A stretch of DNA of 28,255 nucleotides from a virus: positions 1-28,255 of the IMG/VR virus record IMGVR_UViG_3300033145_000751, one strand, 5' to 3'. Within the stretch, counting starts at the first letter, position 1, and each line of letters starts with the position of its first letter. Under the pieces are notes generated by a model that was not told the origin of the DNA, ran no database searches, and was given only the letters and a program-made list of their open reading frames with translations. Positions 1 through 8,884 of this stretch are shown one piece after another. A program made the translations under genes and the position numbers.

Positions 1-2
1 CT

Positions 3-125
3 TATCTACAAGCAAATCACAACTGGAACACCTGGGAATATAAAGAAGAATGTTTGCCCATCCGCTACGGCAAATGGGTGGTAAGCTGTGGAGATTTTGC
101 GGCATTTCGTGGAGGTGATGAGTGA
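3..125 (+). CDS. 3' end of an unidentified phage gene (partial)
   Basis: An open frame enters from the left edge and ends at TGA 123-125. The 40 visible residues (ending CGDFAAFRGGDE) have ordinary amino-acid composition, with several Trp, Tyr and Asn. The stop overlaps the ATG of the next gene (TGATG), as in tightly packed phage operons, and its last codons contain that gene's GGAGGTG ribosome binding site. The start lies outside the window and I do not recognise a family. By position, just upstream of the small terminase, it could be a late regulator, an HNH protein or a hypothetical protein. Confidence 0.55.
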   Translation, partial: YLQANHNWNTWEYKEECLPIRYGKWVVSCGDFAAFRGGDE

Positions 126-499
126 TGGCAGGAAGACCGCTTAAATATAAGAGTGTAGAGGAAATGCAGCGCATGATAGATGCATATTTTGCAGAGTGCG
201 ATGAAAAAGGCGAGCCGTACACGATTACGGGCCTGGCGCTTGCGCTAGGTACTACGCGTGAAACGCTACTGGATTATGAGAATGCGGAAAGTCGTCGCGC
301 ATTTTCTGACACCGTAAAAAAAGCAAAAATGCGGTGTCAGCACTACGCCGAAAAGCGCCTTTTTGACGCAAAAAACCCCGTTGGCATAATATTCAACCTC
401 AAAAATAACTATGGCTGGCGCGACCGGCAGGACGTTGAGCTCACCGGCAAGGACGGCGGGCCAATCACTTTTGAGATACGGAAGCCTGAGGGCTTATGA
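125..499 (+). CDS. terS: Terminase small subunit (DNA-packaging, gp3-like)
   Basis: This 124-residue protein probably recognises the phage packaging site and hands DNA to the large terminase. It opens with MAGRPLKYKS, a typical start of the gp3-like small terminases. An HTH-like segment follows at about residues 28-55 (TITGLALALGTTRETLLDYE), and the C-terminal part (KNPVGIIFNLKNNYGWRD) is shared by many small terminases. The ATG at 125 is preferred to the GTG at 122 because GGAGGTG at 111-117 gives normal spacing. The stop overlaps the ATG of the large terminase by 4 nt (ATGA). Family and position agree; sequence specificity is unknown. Confidence 0.85.
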   Translation: MAGRPLKYKSVEEMQRMIDAYFAECDEKGEPYTITGLALALGTTRETLLDYENAESRRAFSDTVKKAKMRCQHYAEKRLFDAKNPVGIIFNLKNNYGWRDRQDVELTGKDGGPITFEIRKPEGL

Positions 500-1965
500 G
501 CAAAATAGTTGTCGATCTCACCCGCCTTCCCGAAGTTACGAACGAGGTTTATTACCCACTTTACGCCGACCGGAGCCGTTATCTTGTTTTGATGGGTGGC
601 GGTTCGTCCGGGAAATCGGTTTTTGCGTCCCAAAAACTCATATATCGTTGCCTAACAGAGACAGGACACCGGTTCCTATGTTGCCGGAAAGTGCGGGAGG
701 ATATACGCGACAGCGTTTTTGCCGAACTGAAGAATACCATTTACGCCTGGGGTATGGAAGAACTATTTAAAATCCCACAGGGCCGAAGTTCAGAGCTATA
801 CCTGAAATGCCTGAACGGGAACGAGATATTATTTTACGGCCTCGACGACGTAGAGCGCCGGAAGTCAATCCAAGGTATCACGTCTATGTGGATTGAGGAA
901 GCCAGCGAAATTACAGTTGAGGATTACCGCCAGTTGGACATACGTCTCAGAGGGAAGACACCGTACTACCAGCAAATGATTCTCACATTCAACCCAGTAT
1001 CAATCACACATTGGTTGAAAAGTGAGTTTTTTGACCGGAAAAAGCCTGATTCCATGACGTTGAAAACGACACATCGGGACAATCGGTTTCTTGACCAGAA
1101 GCAGCGAGACGTGCTGGAAGGGTTTAAAGATACCGATCCGTATTATTATTCCGTGTATTGCCTCGGTGAATGGGGTGTCCTTGGAAAGACTATATTCGAC
1201 GCGCAGAAAGTGAATGAACGGTTAGCGCAGATACGCAACAGGAAGCCTCTGAAAGAGGGCTTTTTTGTTTATGAGTATATCAATGAACGTATTATAGATA
1301 ATTCTATTCGCTGGGTTAACGAGCCAGGAGGATATATCAAAATTTATGAGGATGTGCAAGAAGGTTGTCCTTATGTAATTGGTGGAGATACTGCCGGCGA
1401 GGGTTCTGACTGGTTTGCAGGGCAAATAATAAACAATGTTACTGGCAAGCAGGTAGCAGTTTTACGTCATCAATTTGATGAGGATTTATATGCCAAGCAA
1501 ATGTATTGCTTAGGGCGTTATTACAACGATGCCCTCCAGAGTATTGAAACTAACTTTAGTACTTACCCAGTTAGGGAATTAGAGCGTTTAGGATATCCAA
1601 AACAGTACGTCAGAGAAACAGAGGATACCTTTACTCATAAGCCCCAAAAGGCTTACGGTTATAAGACAACAAAGCTAACACGACCAGTAGCGATTGCTGG
1701 ACTCGTAGAGATTGTGCGGGAACACATAGAGCTAATTAATGATGTTCAAACACTTGAAGAAATGTTAACTTTTGTACGGAATGAACAGGGTAAGGCTGAG
1801 GCGCAGGAAGGAAAAACGGATGACTTAATTATGGCGCTAGCTATTGCTTACTATTCGCGAGGGCAACAGTCTTTTGAATATAAGCCAGTGCAAAAAACAA
1901 AAAAAATAGAATTACCTTTCGCCCTGCAAACCGAAGAACCCGAGGAGGACTATCACGCATGGTGA
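496..1965 (+). CDS. terL: Terminase large subunit (packaging ATPase/nuclease)
   Basis: The 489-residue packaging motor drives DNA into the prohead and cuts it. The ATPase domain shows Walker A GGGSSGKS at residues 34-41 and a Walker B-like MWIEEASE near 131-138. The RNase H-like nuclease domain shows the acidic motif GGDTAGEGSDW (Asp298) and a C-terminal KTDDLIMALAIAY (Asp442/443), as in PBSX-type terminases. It starts inside the small-terminase stop codon. Base composition changes inside the gene: the ATPase part is GC-rich and regular, while from about 1261 (residue 256) onward it is clearly AT-rich. That suggests a recombination joint between the two domains. Confidence 0.95.
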   Translation: MSKIVVDLTRLPEVTNEVYYPLYADRSRYLVLMGGGSSGKSVFASQKLIYRCLTETGHRFLCCRKVREDIRDSVFAELKNTIYAWGMEELFKIPQGRSSELYLKCLNGNEILFYGLDDVERRKSIQGITSMWIEEASEITVEDYRQLDIRLRGKTPYYQQMILTFNPVSITHWLKSEFFDRKKPDSMTLKTTHRDNRFLDQKQRDVLEGFKDTDPYYYSVYCLGEWGVLGKTIFDAQKVNERLAQIRNRKPLKEGFFVYEYINERIIDNSIRWVNEPGGYIKIYEDVQEGCPYVIGGDTAGEGSDWFAGQIINNVTGKQVAVLRHQFDEDLYAKQMYCLGRYYNDALQSIETNFSTYPVRELERLGYPKQYVRETEDTFTHKPQKAYGYKTTKLTRPVAIAGLVEIVREHIELINDVQTLEEMLTFVRNEQGKAEAQEGKTDDLIMALAIAYYSRGQQSFEYKPVQKTKKIELPFALQTEEPEEDYHAW

Positions 1966-2183
1966 CTGCTATATATACGCTTATTGGATTTATATTTGGC
2001 ACTATTAGTGCCGTATACTGCTTGCGTCTAGGCATATTGTGGGCGCAGAAGTTAGCGCAAAAAGAAGCTGCACCCGTTAACCTGCCGATAATTCCTGTGA
2101 CTAAACCTCCCCCGAGCGAGCCGGAGCCAGCGCAGGAGAATAAAACGCTGGAGAAGTGGTTTCTAGGCGGTGAAGAAGAATGA
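1959..2183 (+). CDS. Small membrane protein between terminase and portal
   Basis: This 74-residue protein has one N-terminal transmembrane segment (about residues 3-28, TAIYTLIGFIFGTISAVYCL) followed by a Pro/Glu-rich tail (KPPPSEPEPAQEN). Its ATG lies inside the end of terL, behind GAGGAGG at about 1940, and its stop overlaps the portal ATG (ATGA). It is therefore translated as part of the packaging cluster. I do not recognise the family. Small membrane-anchored proteins at this position have no established job; a morphogenesis or packaging helper at the membrane is only a guess. Confidence 0.7.
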   Translation: MVTAIYTLIGFIFGTISAVYCLRLGILWAQKLAQKEAAPVNLPIIPVTKPPPSEPEPAQENKTLEKWFLGGEEE

Positions 2184-4075
2184 AATTACCGTGGATGAAC
2201 AAGAGCAAAGCGGAAAAAGAAGAAAAACAGCCTATTGTAGACCAAATAATGTACCAGCTTCAGGCGTCTATATCCTGGAAGCGAAGCCAGGGATACTACG
2301 ACGACTGGCCGGAATACGAGCGGTTCAAGCGCGGCGACCAGTGGCCGAGTGTGACGGCTGACACGAAGTACCACCCGCGACCGGTCGTTAATATTTTTGA
2401 GACAGTTATCGACCAGAAGGTTTCTGCGGTATTGTCCGAGGAACCCGAAATAACCTTCCTCCCCCGGGAGGGTATGCCGGAAGACGAGATATTAGCGAAG
2501 ATACCGCCTGATGTAGACACACAAACAGCACAAAAACTCAGACAGGAGCTAGCTCAAACAGCAGACGACGATGCCGCGCAGATGTTCACCAAGGCAGCGA
2601 AGTTTACGGCGGAGGAAGTAGAACTAGAGGACTTAAACGAAGAAGTTGTGGAAGCCGCGGCACTATTGGGCACGGGTATAACCTACTGGTGGTGGGACCC
2701 TAGCAAACGTGGCGGCAACCCGTCCAAGGCTACGGCCTATGAGGGTGATATTTGCGGTGAAGAAATAGATCCTGCCGACATTCACTTCGGCAACCCGCGC
2801 GAAAAGGATGTCCAGAAACAGCCGTGGATAATCATTACGGGTAGGACACCGCTAGAGGCATTCCGCGAGTTCTACCGCGAACATGCCAAAAAGCTAGGTG
2901 AAGACGTAAACGCTATACAGGGTAGTAAAAGTCAGGAGCGGCAGAAGGTATATGACGCTGAAAGAAACGAGGTAGAGGCAACCAAGTATGTTGATGAAAT
3001 CAGGCGGTTCCGCAAGGTTTACAACGAGGAAACGGACAGGGTGGAAGTATGGTATGAGGTTGTTGCCGAGGGCAAGTTAGTCAGGCAGGAGAGGCCGCTT
3101 TTCCAAAGATCCGACCTGTATCCCATAGCTATTTTTCGTTGGAAGAATGTCCGTCACAACATACTAGGCGAGGGTGAAGGGCGCAACCTTATCGAGGTGC
3201 AGAAGTCGATCAACAGGCTGTTGGCATTGGCAATATGGAACGGTTATCTTACGGCCTGGGCGAAGATGAGGGTCAAAAAAGGTGCTATTGAGAACAAACC
3301 TACAAATACACCTGCTGAAATAATTATTGACCAATCGCCGCCAGGGACTGGATGGGGCATTGACTATATGGCCCCACCTCAAGTGCCGTCATATGTCAAG
3401 GAGTTAATAGAAATTATGCCGCAGATGGTCAAGGATGAGGCAGGCGTGCATGAGGCCGCTGTTGGTAAAGCCCCATCTAGCGACCTGAACGCGGCGGCTA
3501 TCATGGCCTTGCAGAGAGCAGCAGGGGTGAGGATTAGTAAAGTAAGCCGCAATTTTAGGCGTTACTTAAGGGATGTAGCCCGTATATGGGAGGCGTTCTG
3601 GAAGGAATTTTACACCGAACGTCGTTTGATACGCATCACAGAAGATACTGGCAGGCAGTTTTTCTGGTTCCGCGGTACTGACTATGCCGACTTTGATTTT
3701 GACGTGAGGGTGACGGCGACACCAAGCGCGGCCTATAGCGAGTTTGTCGTGTTGTCTGAGTTGAAAGAGCACTTAGACAAAGGGCGTATCACCTTTGAGC
3801 AGTACCTTGAGAACGTCTCCAAAAACGTCCTGCCAATGGCTGAAAAATTACTTGAAGCGGTGCGCCAGGCCCAGGCAATGGGGGCGCAGATGGCGCAACA
3901 GCAGGCAGAACAGGGTGGCGGTATGGATATAAACGCCGTCTTAGCCGCCATGCCGCCGGAAGAACGAGAAGCATTCTTAAGCCAACCGCCGGAAGTGCAG
4001 CAGCAATTATTAACCGAACTGCAAGGAGGTGGTGCGGTTGATACGCAAGCAGGGCAGCCAATGGGTGCTGTATAG
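2180..4075 (+). CDS. Portal protein (P22-like family)
   Basis: The 631-residue portal should form the dodecameric ring at the capsid vertex through which DNA passes. Its N-terminal part has the typical order of P22-like portals: a Trp/Tyr-rich segment (YDDWPEYERFKRGDQW), then RPVVNIFETVIDQKVSAVLSEEP at about 69-91. The central part contains YPIAIFRWKNVRHNILGEGE and the NRLLALAIWNGYLTAW helix, and a KVSRNFRRYLRDVARIWEAFW helix follows. The C-terminus is Gln/Ala-rich and probably forms the barrel. Pairing with an N4-gp56 capsid protein and a gp10-like hub supports podovirus morphology. It starts inside the stop of the preceding membrane protein, so translation is probably coupled. Confidence 0.9.
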   Translation: MKLPWMNKSKAEKEEKQPIVDQIMYQLQASISWKRSQGYYDDWPEYERFKRGDQWPSVTADTKYHPRPVVNIFETVIDQKVSAVLSEEPEITFLPREGMPEDEILAKIPPDVDTQTAQKLRQELAQTADDDAAQMFTKAAKFTAEEVELEDLNEEVVEAAALLGTGITYWWWDPSKRGGNPSKATAYEGDICGEEIDPADIHFGNPREKDVQKQPWIIITGRTPLEAFREFYREHAKKLGEDVNAIQGSKSQERQKVYDAERNEVEATKYVDEIRRFRKVYNEETDRVEVWYEVVAEGKLVRQERPLFQRSDLYPIAIFRWKNVRHNILGEGEGRNLIEVQKSINRLLALAIWNGYLTAWAKMRVKKGAIENKPTNTPAEIIIDQSPPGTGWGIDYMAPPQVPSYVKELIEIMPQMVKDEAGVHEAAVGKAPSSDLNAAAIMALQRAAGVRISKVSRNFRRYLRDVARIWEAFWKEFYTERRLIRITEDTGRQFFWFRGTDYADFDFDVRVTATPSAAYSEFVVLSELKEHLDKGRITFEQYLENVSKNVLPMAEKLLEAVRQAQAMGAQMAQQQAEQGGGMDINAVLAAMPPEEREAFLSQPPEVQQQLLTELQGGGAVDTQAGQPMGAV

Positions 4076-4175
4076 CAAAGACGGAACTAAAGTTTTAGGC
4101 AGGCATAAGACCAAGGCTGAAGCATTAAAGCAAGAACAAGCAATTAATATTAACAAACACCGGAGGGGTAAATAA
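4038..4175 (+). CDS. Tiny basic phage protein overlapping portal 3' end
   Basis: A 45-codon frame starts at TTG 4038 behind AAGGAGGTG (4022-4031), overlaps the portal 3' end by 38 nt in another frame, and stops at TAA 4173. The product is small and basic: RKQGSQWVLYSKDGTKVLGR, then HKTKAEALKQEQAIN and a KHRRGK end. The pattern of a WxLYSKDGxKxLGxHxTKxxAxxQ core is one I associate with short phage proteins of unknown function near portal genes. The well-placed ribosome binding site and the protein-like sequence support it. GTG 4032 is in frame but sits too close to the ribosome binding site. Confidence 0.7.
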   Translation: MIRKQGSQWVLYSKDGTKVLGRHKTKAEALKQEQAININKHRRGK

Positions 4176-4210
4176 CTCCTATTTTTATTTTAAAATTCGG
4201 GCGTCGAAGA

Positions 4211-4229
4211 GCTATCGCCGCCGGATAGC
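4211..4229 (+). promoter_or_regulatory. Hairpin in the scaffold gene leader
   Basis: GCTATC (4211-4216) pairs with GATAGC (4224-4229) around a GC-rich 7-nt loop, directly before the AAGGAGG that serves the scaffold gene. No T-run follows, so it is not an intrinsic terminator. It could be an RNA-processing or stability element setting scaffold mRNA level, but that role is inferred only from position. Confidence 0.35.
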
Positions 4230-4243
4230 AAGGAGGATTAATT

Positions 4244-5095
4244 ATGAGCGAGGAATTAAACGAAATCCAGAGTGAATCGGGCGTTGAAGTGCAGGATGAC
4301 GCCGGCCTGCAAACGGAAACTGAGGAGAAAACCGAAAATCAAACTGCTACAGAAACAAGCGAACCGGGCGTTGAAGAACCTGCTGCCGCCGAGCAGGAAG
4401 AAACGCAAGAAGAAGAGCAAGAAGAAGGAGCAAGCGAGGAAGGAACGTCAGATAAGCTAGAAAAAGCGTTCGCCAAAAAGTGGGCCGACAAAGAGCAAAA
4501 GTTGCGGCAGGAAATAAAACAAGCTACCGAACAGGAATTGTTCCAGCGCTACGGTCCTATTTTCCAGCTTGCTTACCAGGAAGCCCAAAAGTACGGCATG
4601 GACCCCGTGCAATGGGCACAGGCCATCATGCAGACACAGGAGCAGCAGTATTACAAACAGCTTGAGGAACAGGGCATAGATCCACGGTTAATAGAGAACC
4701 ACCCGGCCCTGCTTCGTATCAAGCAAAAAGAGCAGGAACTGCAATTAAAAGAAAAACAGTTAGCCGAGAAAGAGCGTGTAACACAGGAAATTAACGAGTT
4801 TATTGAAGTCTTCCCTGACGTAAAAAAAATACCCCCCGAAGTGTGGGAACTCCGCGAAAAGCGGGGCTTATCTATTTTAGACGCTTATCTCAGGGTGAAC
4901 TACAAAAAACTTGCCGAGCAAGCCAAAGCGGAAGGCGAACAGGCGGCCATAGCCGCTATTCGCCAGCGCAAAGAGGCAAGTACCGGCCCTGCTAAAGGCG
5001 GGGCGACCCCGCAGAAGTCAGCCTGGGATATACCTAAAGAAGACTTTGAGCGCATGGTCGAGCGCGTCAAGCGGGGTGAAAAAATAACTTTCTAA
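4244..5095 (+). CDS. Capsid scaffolding protein
   Basis: This 283-residue protein fits a head scaffold, which assembles the prohead and then leaves. The first ~75 residues are very acidic (Glu/Gln/Thr runs). The middle is long alpha-helix/coiled coil (residues ~75-195, many EKQL/KEQELQ repeats). The C-terminal ~30 residues are short and basic (IPKEDFERMVERVKRGEKITF), the usual capsid-binding end of scaffolds. It lies immediately upstream of the major capsid gene, the canonical place, with AAGGAGG before the ATG. The call rests on composition, order and length rather than a catalytic motif. Confidence 0.85.
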   Translation: MSEELNEIQSESGVEVQDDAGLQTETEEKTENQTATETSEPGVEEPAAAEQEETQEEEQEEGASEEGTSDKLEKAFAKKWADKEQKLRQEIKQATEQELFQRYGPIFQLAYQEAQKYGMDPVQWAQAIMQTQEQQYYKQLEEQGIDPRLIENHPALLRIKQKEQELQLKEKQLAEKERVTQEINEFIEVFPDVKKIPPEVWELREKRGLSILDAYLRVNYKKLAEQAKAEGEQAAIAAIRQRKEASTGPAKGGATPQKSAWDIPKEDFERMVERVKRGEKITF

Positions 5096-5109
5096 AGGAG
5101 TGACGATAT

Positions 5110-6045
5110 ATGGCAACTCAAACCCAAACCTATACCGCAGCTGGTAATCAGCTGTCGGCTGAAGTTAAAACGTTCTACGAACGCGTGTTGCTTGAGAGGT
5201 TGCTGCCCAAACTTGTGTTCATGAAGTACGGGCAGAAGAAGAATATCCCGAAACGCGAAGGTGCTACGGTCAACTTCCGGCGTTTCAACAGTTTATCTAC
5301 TACCACTACGCCGCTAACTGAAGGAGTAACTCCTGACGGCGTTAACCTGTCAGTCACAGAAGTTACCGCTACCGTCAGTCAGTATGGCAGATATGTCCAG
5401 ATTTCCGATTTTATCGACATGGTTGGTATTGACCCTGTGCTCACCGAAACTGTCGAGCTGCTTGGTGAGAACGCCGGTGAAAGCCTGGACGAAATTGTCC
5501 GCGATGTTGTAGCTGCTGGTACTAATGTGCTGTATTCCGACGGCGCTTCCCGGGCTGAAGTTGCCAGCAACATTAATGCAACCTTGATTAAAAAGGCCCG
5601 CAGGTTTATGAAGCGCAACAACGTTAAGCCGATTACCAATAACGAGTATATTGGCATTATCCACCCGGATGTTGCCTATGACATTATGGGGCTTGCCGAG
5701 TGGACTAACGCCAACCAGTATGCTGGCAGCCAGAAGATTTTCGACGGGGAGCTTGGTAAGATTTACGGCATTCGGTTTATCGAGACTAGTAAGGCCCCTG
5801 TGTGGACTGGCGCAGGTGCTGCTGGCGCTGATGTATATGGAACTATTGTACTCGGTAAAGGCGGGTACGGTATCCCTGATATAGCTGGCAGTTCCAAGCC
5901 TGAAGTCATCGTTAAGCAGTTCGGTTCGGCTGGTACTGCTGACCCGTTGAACCAGAGGGCTACCGCGGGATGGAAAGCCGCCCTTACTGCTGTAAGGTTG
6001 CAAGAACTTGCTATCCTGCGCATAGAAACAACTGCCAGCGCTTAG
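5110..6045 (+). CDS. Major capsid protein, N4-gp56 family
   Basis: The 311-residue protein is an HK97-fold shell subunit of the N4-gp56 family. Recognisable stretches are the N-terminal LSAEVKTFYERVLLERLLPKLVF, the E-loop-like RREG/FRRFNSLSTTTTPLTEG at about 52-72, YGRYVQISDFIDMVGIDPVL, and the C-terminal domain with GIIHPDVAYDIMGLAEW and GWKAALTAVRLQELAILRIE. A good AAGGAGTG precedes the ATG. The gene is GC-balanced and regular in codon use, as expected for the most abundant virion protein. An intrinsic terminator follows at 6098-6126, which would favour high expression relative to downstream tail genes. Confidence 0.95.
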   Translation: MATQTQTYTAAGNQLSAEVKTFYERVLLERLLPKLVFMKYGQKKNIPKREGATVNFRRFNSLSTTTTPLTEGVTPDGVNLSVTEVTATVSQYGRYVQISDFIDMVGIDPVLTETVELLGENAGESLDEIVRDVVAAGTNVLYSDGASRAEVASNINATLIKKARRFMKRNNVKPITNNEYIGIIHPDVAYDIMGLAEWTNANQYAGSQKIFDGELGKIYGIRFIETSKAPVWTGAGAAGADVYGTIVLGKGGYGIPDIAGSSKPEVIVKQFGSAGTADPLNQRATAGWKAALTAVRLQELAILRIETTASA

Positions 6046-6097
6046 GGGTGTAGTGTATGAGCCAACTTGTTACTCTAAAAACCACGAAAGAATCATA

Positions 6098-6126
6098 GGG
6101 AGGGGATTATCCCCTCCCCTGTTTTT
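6098..6126 (+). terminator. Intrinsic terminator behind the capsid gene
   Basis: GGGAGGGG (6098-6105) and CCCCTCCC (6111-6118) form a perfect 8-bp GC-rich stem with an ATTAT loop, followed by CTGTTTTT. It lies between the major capsid gene and the next gene of the same operon, so it probably terminates only part of the transcripts. Confidence 0.8.
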
Positions 6127-6140
6127 AAGGGGGTAATACT

Positions 6141-6410
6141 ATGACTAAGGAAAAAGAAATTATGGCAGAGGGAATTAAAAAAAAGGATACACTTACTGAC
6201 AGCCAAATTGACCAGACTATCAAAGCTACCGGTAATATGCTGAAGAAGTACCCGAAGGTCAAAATACGTGTACCAAAAGATAATTTAAACCCTGGAGATT
6301 CGTTTGTAGTTGCGGCAATAAATGGGTACATCTTCCAGATTAAGCGTAGTGAAACTGTGGAAGTGCCAGAGCCAGTGGCTAAGCTGCTGGAACAGGGTGG
6401 CTATATCTAA
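6141..6410 (+). CDS. Conserved hypothetical phage protein after MCP
   Basis: This 89-residue protein has a charged N-terminus and an all-beta-looking C-terminal part (residues ~40-89: KVKIRVPKDNLNPGDSFV, then INGYIFQIKRSETVEVPEPV). The pattern KVxIxVPxxxLNxGDxxVxxxINGYxxxIKRGExVEVP is one I associate with small proteins found next to capsid genes in N4-gp56 phages. Its role is unknown; capsid decoration or head completion is possible from position. The ATG at 6141 has GGGGG at 6129-6133; an in-frame ATG at 6162 lacks such a site. Confidence 0.75.
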   Translation: MTKEKEIMAEGIKKKDTLTDSQIDQTIKATGNMLKKYPKVKIRVPKDNLNPGDSFVVAAINGYIFQIKRSETVEVPEPVAKLLEQGGYI

Positions 6411-6438
6411 TTGACCTCCAAAAAGGGGGTGATCCCCA

Positions 6439-7032
6439 TTGACACTTGACGAAATGTTTATTGAAACGGCGACATACGTTGATGAGACTATAGAAAAAAC
6501 AGACGGCGTTTATACTGGGGAAAGCCTGGCAATAGTTAATAAGTTTAAAAGTGCTATCAACAGGGCGTATATCAAAATAGCCAAGTTCAGGTTTAAGCTT
6601 GACCATTCCGAAGATGTTGTCTTGGACGCCAATAAGCAGTTCAGTTTATCTTCTTTATCAAAAACCTTCTACGAAATAATTAAAATCGAAAACGAAGATG
6701 AAGCCCCTGTTAGGCGGGCATTTGTCCCTGGTAATAAGGTAGAATGCCCCGACTACAACGAAGGAGACACGTTAACCGTTTATTATTACTATATACCTGC
6801 CAAATTGCAGAATCTTGACGACACGCCGGAATTCCCTGCTGGTGCTGTAGACCATAAAGTGCTGTGCTACTATGCGGCCTTTGAGTACCTTCATATGGAG
6901 GGTATGTATGACAGGACTAAAGCTGAACAGGCCGATAAGTGGCTGGCCTTTTGGAATGACGGTTATAACGAGATTAAGCAAAACCGTGGAGAAATAGAAC
7001 AGGTACAGGACGTACTTGGGTGGTGGCGTTGA
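6439..7032 (+). CDS. Head-tail connector/adaptor protein (gp4-like position)
   Basis: The 197-residue protein begins at TTG 6439 behind AAAAGGGGGTGATC (6421-6432). The first 60 residues are helical (TLDEMFIETATYVDET, then AINRAYIKIAKFRF). A beta segment follows with a YYYYIPAKLQNLDDTPEFP motif and then PAGAVDHKVLCYYAAFEYLHMEG, the arrangement of head-completion adaptors, where a short helical bundle binds the portal. Its place between capsid and tail hub matches P22 gp4-like tail accessory factors. The stop (TGA 7030) overlaps the next ATG. The exact family is inferred. Confidence 0.65.
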   Translation: MTLDEMFIETATYVDETIEKTDGVYTGESLAIVNKFKSAINRAYIKIAKFRFKLDHSEDVVLDANKQFSLSSLSKTFYEIIKIENEDEAPVRRAFVPGNKVECPDYNEGDTLTVYYYYIPAKLQNLDDTPEFPAGAVDHKVLCYYAAFEYLHMEGMYDRTKAEQADKWLAFWNDGYNEIKQNRGEIEQVQDVLGWWR

Positions 7033-8873
7033 TGAGAAATTACCCTAGGACGGCGCCTTTGCCGGAACAGCCGCCGTATGAGATAAAACGTATTGACGGC
7101 GGCTTAAACATAAGGAACGAGCAGAGCCAGATTGCCGATTCCCAATCGCCGTATACGCTTAACATGGTGTCTGACGGTAAGGGCGGGGTGCAGAAGCGCA
7201 AAGGGCAGCAAAAAGTCTATGCTACCACCCTTGGCCCTGGTGCGGTAAATGGTTATTTTGACTACCGGAAGATAGACGGCACGGTTATTACAGTGCAATT
7301 CCACGGGACGAAAATATATACACAATCCAGTAGCGAACAGCCGGTGGAAATATACGACGGGGTTGCCGACCAAAGGGTAACCCTGTTTGTTTTTAACGAC
7401 ATTCTTTATATCTTAGACGGCACCAACTACCTACAGTATGACGGCAATAGCGTAACGCAGGTAGTAGGTTATGTACCGTTGTATACTTTAGGCCGGGCAC
7501 CTTCCGGCGGCGGGACAAGAAACGAAGACCTTAACTACTTATCGGATTCATGGAAAGATTCATTCAGTGCTGACGGTAGCTCTACAGTATATTATTTAAC
7601 TTTTACTGATATAACTTCTGTTGATTCTGTAGTAGTTAACGGCGAAGAGAAAACGGCTGGCACAGATTACAGCGTTAATCTAACTGATGGGACTGTAACC
7701 TTTGCTACAGCGCCACCGGCTGGTACTGATAACGTCGTTATCCAGGCTACAAAAACCGGCCTGATGGACGCTTCGCTGGTAAAGAAAAACAGGTACGTTG
7801 CCCTGTACGGCGGCGAGAACGATACGCGGGTGGTGCTTACCGGCAACCCGGACGCGCCGTCTACCGTATGGTGGTCCGGCATAACCCAGTATGCGTTAGA
7901 CCCTACATACTGGCCGGAAAGCAACTATGCCGCTGTAGGCAGCGATGCCGACCACAACACGGCTTTGCAGCCTTTATACGACCAGCTAATCCTGTTCAAA
8001 GAACGCAGCATCCAGCGCGGCGAGTTTATGATTGACGAAACTGGCAGCGGCATAATTGCGTTTTACCCAATCAACGATAATATTGGCTGCGATATGCCTT
8101 ACACAGTGCAGCTAATAGATAATATGATAGTCTTCTGCAACACTTACAAAGGGCCGCATGTATTAGTAAGGACTGATGTGCGCGGCGAGAGGAACGTCAA
8201 GCCTATAGGCGGGCTTATTAACGGCGCTCCAGGTAGGCCGGGGCTGCTTGATGAAGCGAAATCAGACTTGCTGGCTGCCACTTCGGTCGACGACGGAACC
8301 CATTATATCCTTTGCGTGGGCAGTAAAGCATGGGCCTGGGACTATAAAAATACGCCCTACCTGGGCAATGAGGACGCCCTGGCTTGGTGGCATTGGGATA
8401 ACATTAACGCTAACGTCTGGCTGGTGCGCGACCGTGAACTGTACTATGGCGATAGGGATGAAGGCCTAGTCCAGAAGTTTATCACCAACAAGAACGATAA
8501 CGGCGTACCTATCAATGGTGTGTGGCGGTCAAAACTGTTCCACTTCGGCTTTATGGAGTGGCTGAAAACTATATACCAGGTATTCTTCCGCACCAATGTA
8601 GTCAACGCCGGCAATATTGCTATTAAGATACTCAGCGATACAGGCGAGACGCTATTTACTAAAAGCGTTACTTCTAATAGCTTTAACTGGGCTAATTGGG
8701 ATTGGGGCATGTTTACCTGGGCGGTTAATATTTTTGACCCTGTGTTTAAGCTTAAAACAAAAATTAAAAAGGCTAAATACTTTCAAATAGAGTTTTCCAA
8801 CAACAACTTGAATGAAGACTTATCAATCCTTGACTTGAAAGTTTACTTCAACCTTAGCAGTAAGGTTAAGTGA
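7032..8873 (+). CDS. Tail hub / DNA-stabilisation protein (P22 gp10-like)
   Basis: This ~613-residue beta-rich protein begins with a phage-hub signature: IKRIDGGLNIRNEQSQIADS, then a QSPYTLNMVSDGKGGVQKRKG segment. Repeated blades rich in Tyr/Asp/Gly follow (FNDILYILDGTNYLQYDG; LYDQLILFKERSIQRGEF; DNMIVFCNTYKGPHVLVRTD), as in propeller-type hubs that plug the portal exit after packaging. The ATG at 7032 overlaps the previous stop; in-frame GTG and TTG codons lie just upstream. The C-terminal ~90 residues (from about 8590) are more AT-rich and form a separate beta domain. Role by analogy with podovirus gp10; fold not proven. Confidence 0.7.
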   Translation: MRNYPRTAPLPEQPPYEIKRIDGGLNIRNEQSQIADSQSPYTLNMVSDGKGGVQKRKGQQKVYATTLGPGAVNGYFDYRKIDGTVITVQFHGTKIYTQSSSEQPVEIYDGVADQRVTLFVFNDILYILDGTNYLQYDGNSVTQVVGYVPLYTLGRAPSGGGTRNEDLNYLSDSWKDSFSADGSSTVYYLTFTDITSVDSVVVNGEEKTAGTDYSVNLTDGTVTFATAPPAGTDNVVIQATKTGLMDASLVKKNRYVALYGGENDTRVVLTGNPDAPSTVWWSGITQYALDPTYWPESNYAAVGSDADHNTALQPLYDQLILFKERSIQRGEFMIDETGSGIIAFYPINDNIGCDMPYTVQLIDNMIVFCNTYKGPHVLVRTDVRGERNVKPIGGLINGAPGRPGLLDEAKSDLLAATSVDDGTHYILCVGSKAWAWDYKNTPYLGNEDALAWWHWDNINANVWLVRDRELYYGDRDEGLVQKFITNKNDNGVPINGVWRSKLFHFGFMEWLKTIYQVFFRTNVVNAGNIAIKILSDTGETLFTKSVTSNSFNWANWDWGMFTWAVNIFDPVFKLKTKIKKAKYFQIEFSNNNLNEDLSILDLKVYFNLSSKVK

Positions 8874-8884
8874 GGTGACTTACT

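Noticed and set aside
5350-6003. 217-residue minus-strand ORF
   Set aside because: Antisense shadow of the major capsid gene; no ribosome binding site and no protein-like pattern.
6057-6099. 12-codon ORF after the capsid gene
   Set aside because: GGGGTG precedes its ATG, but it is too short to support and ends at the terminator stem.
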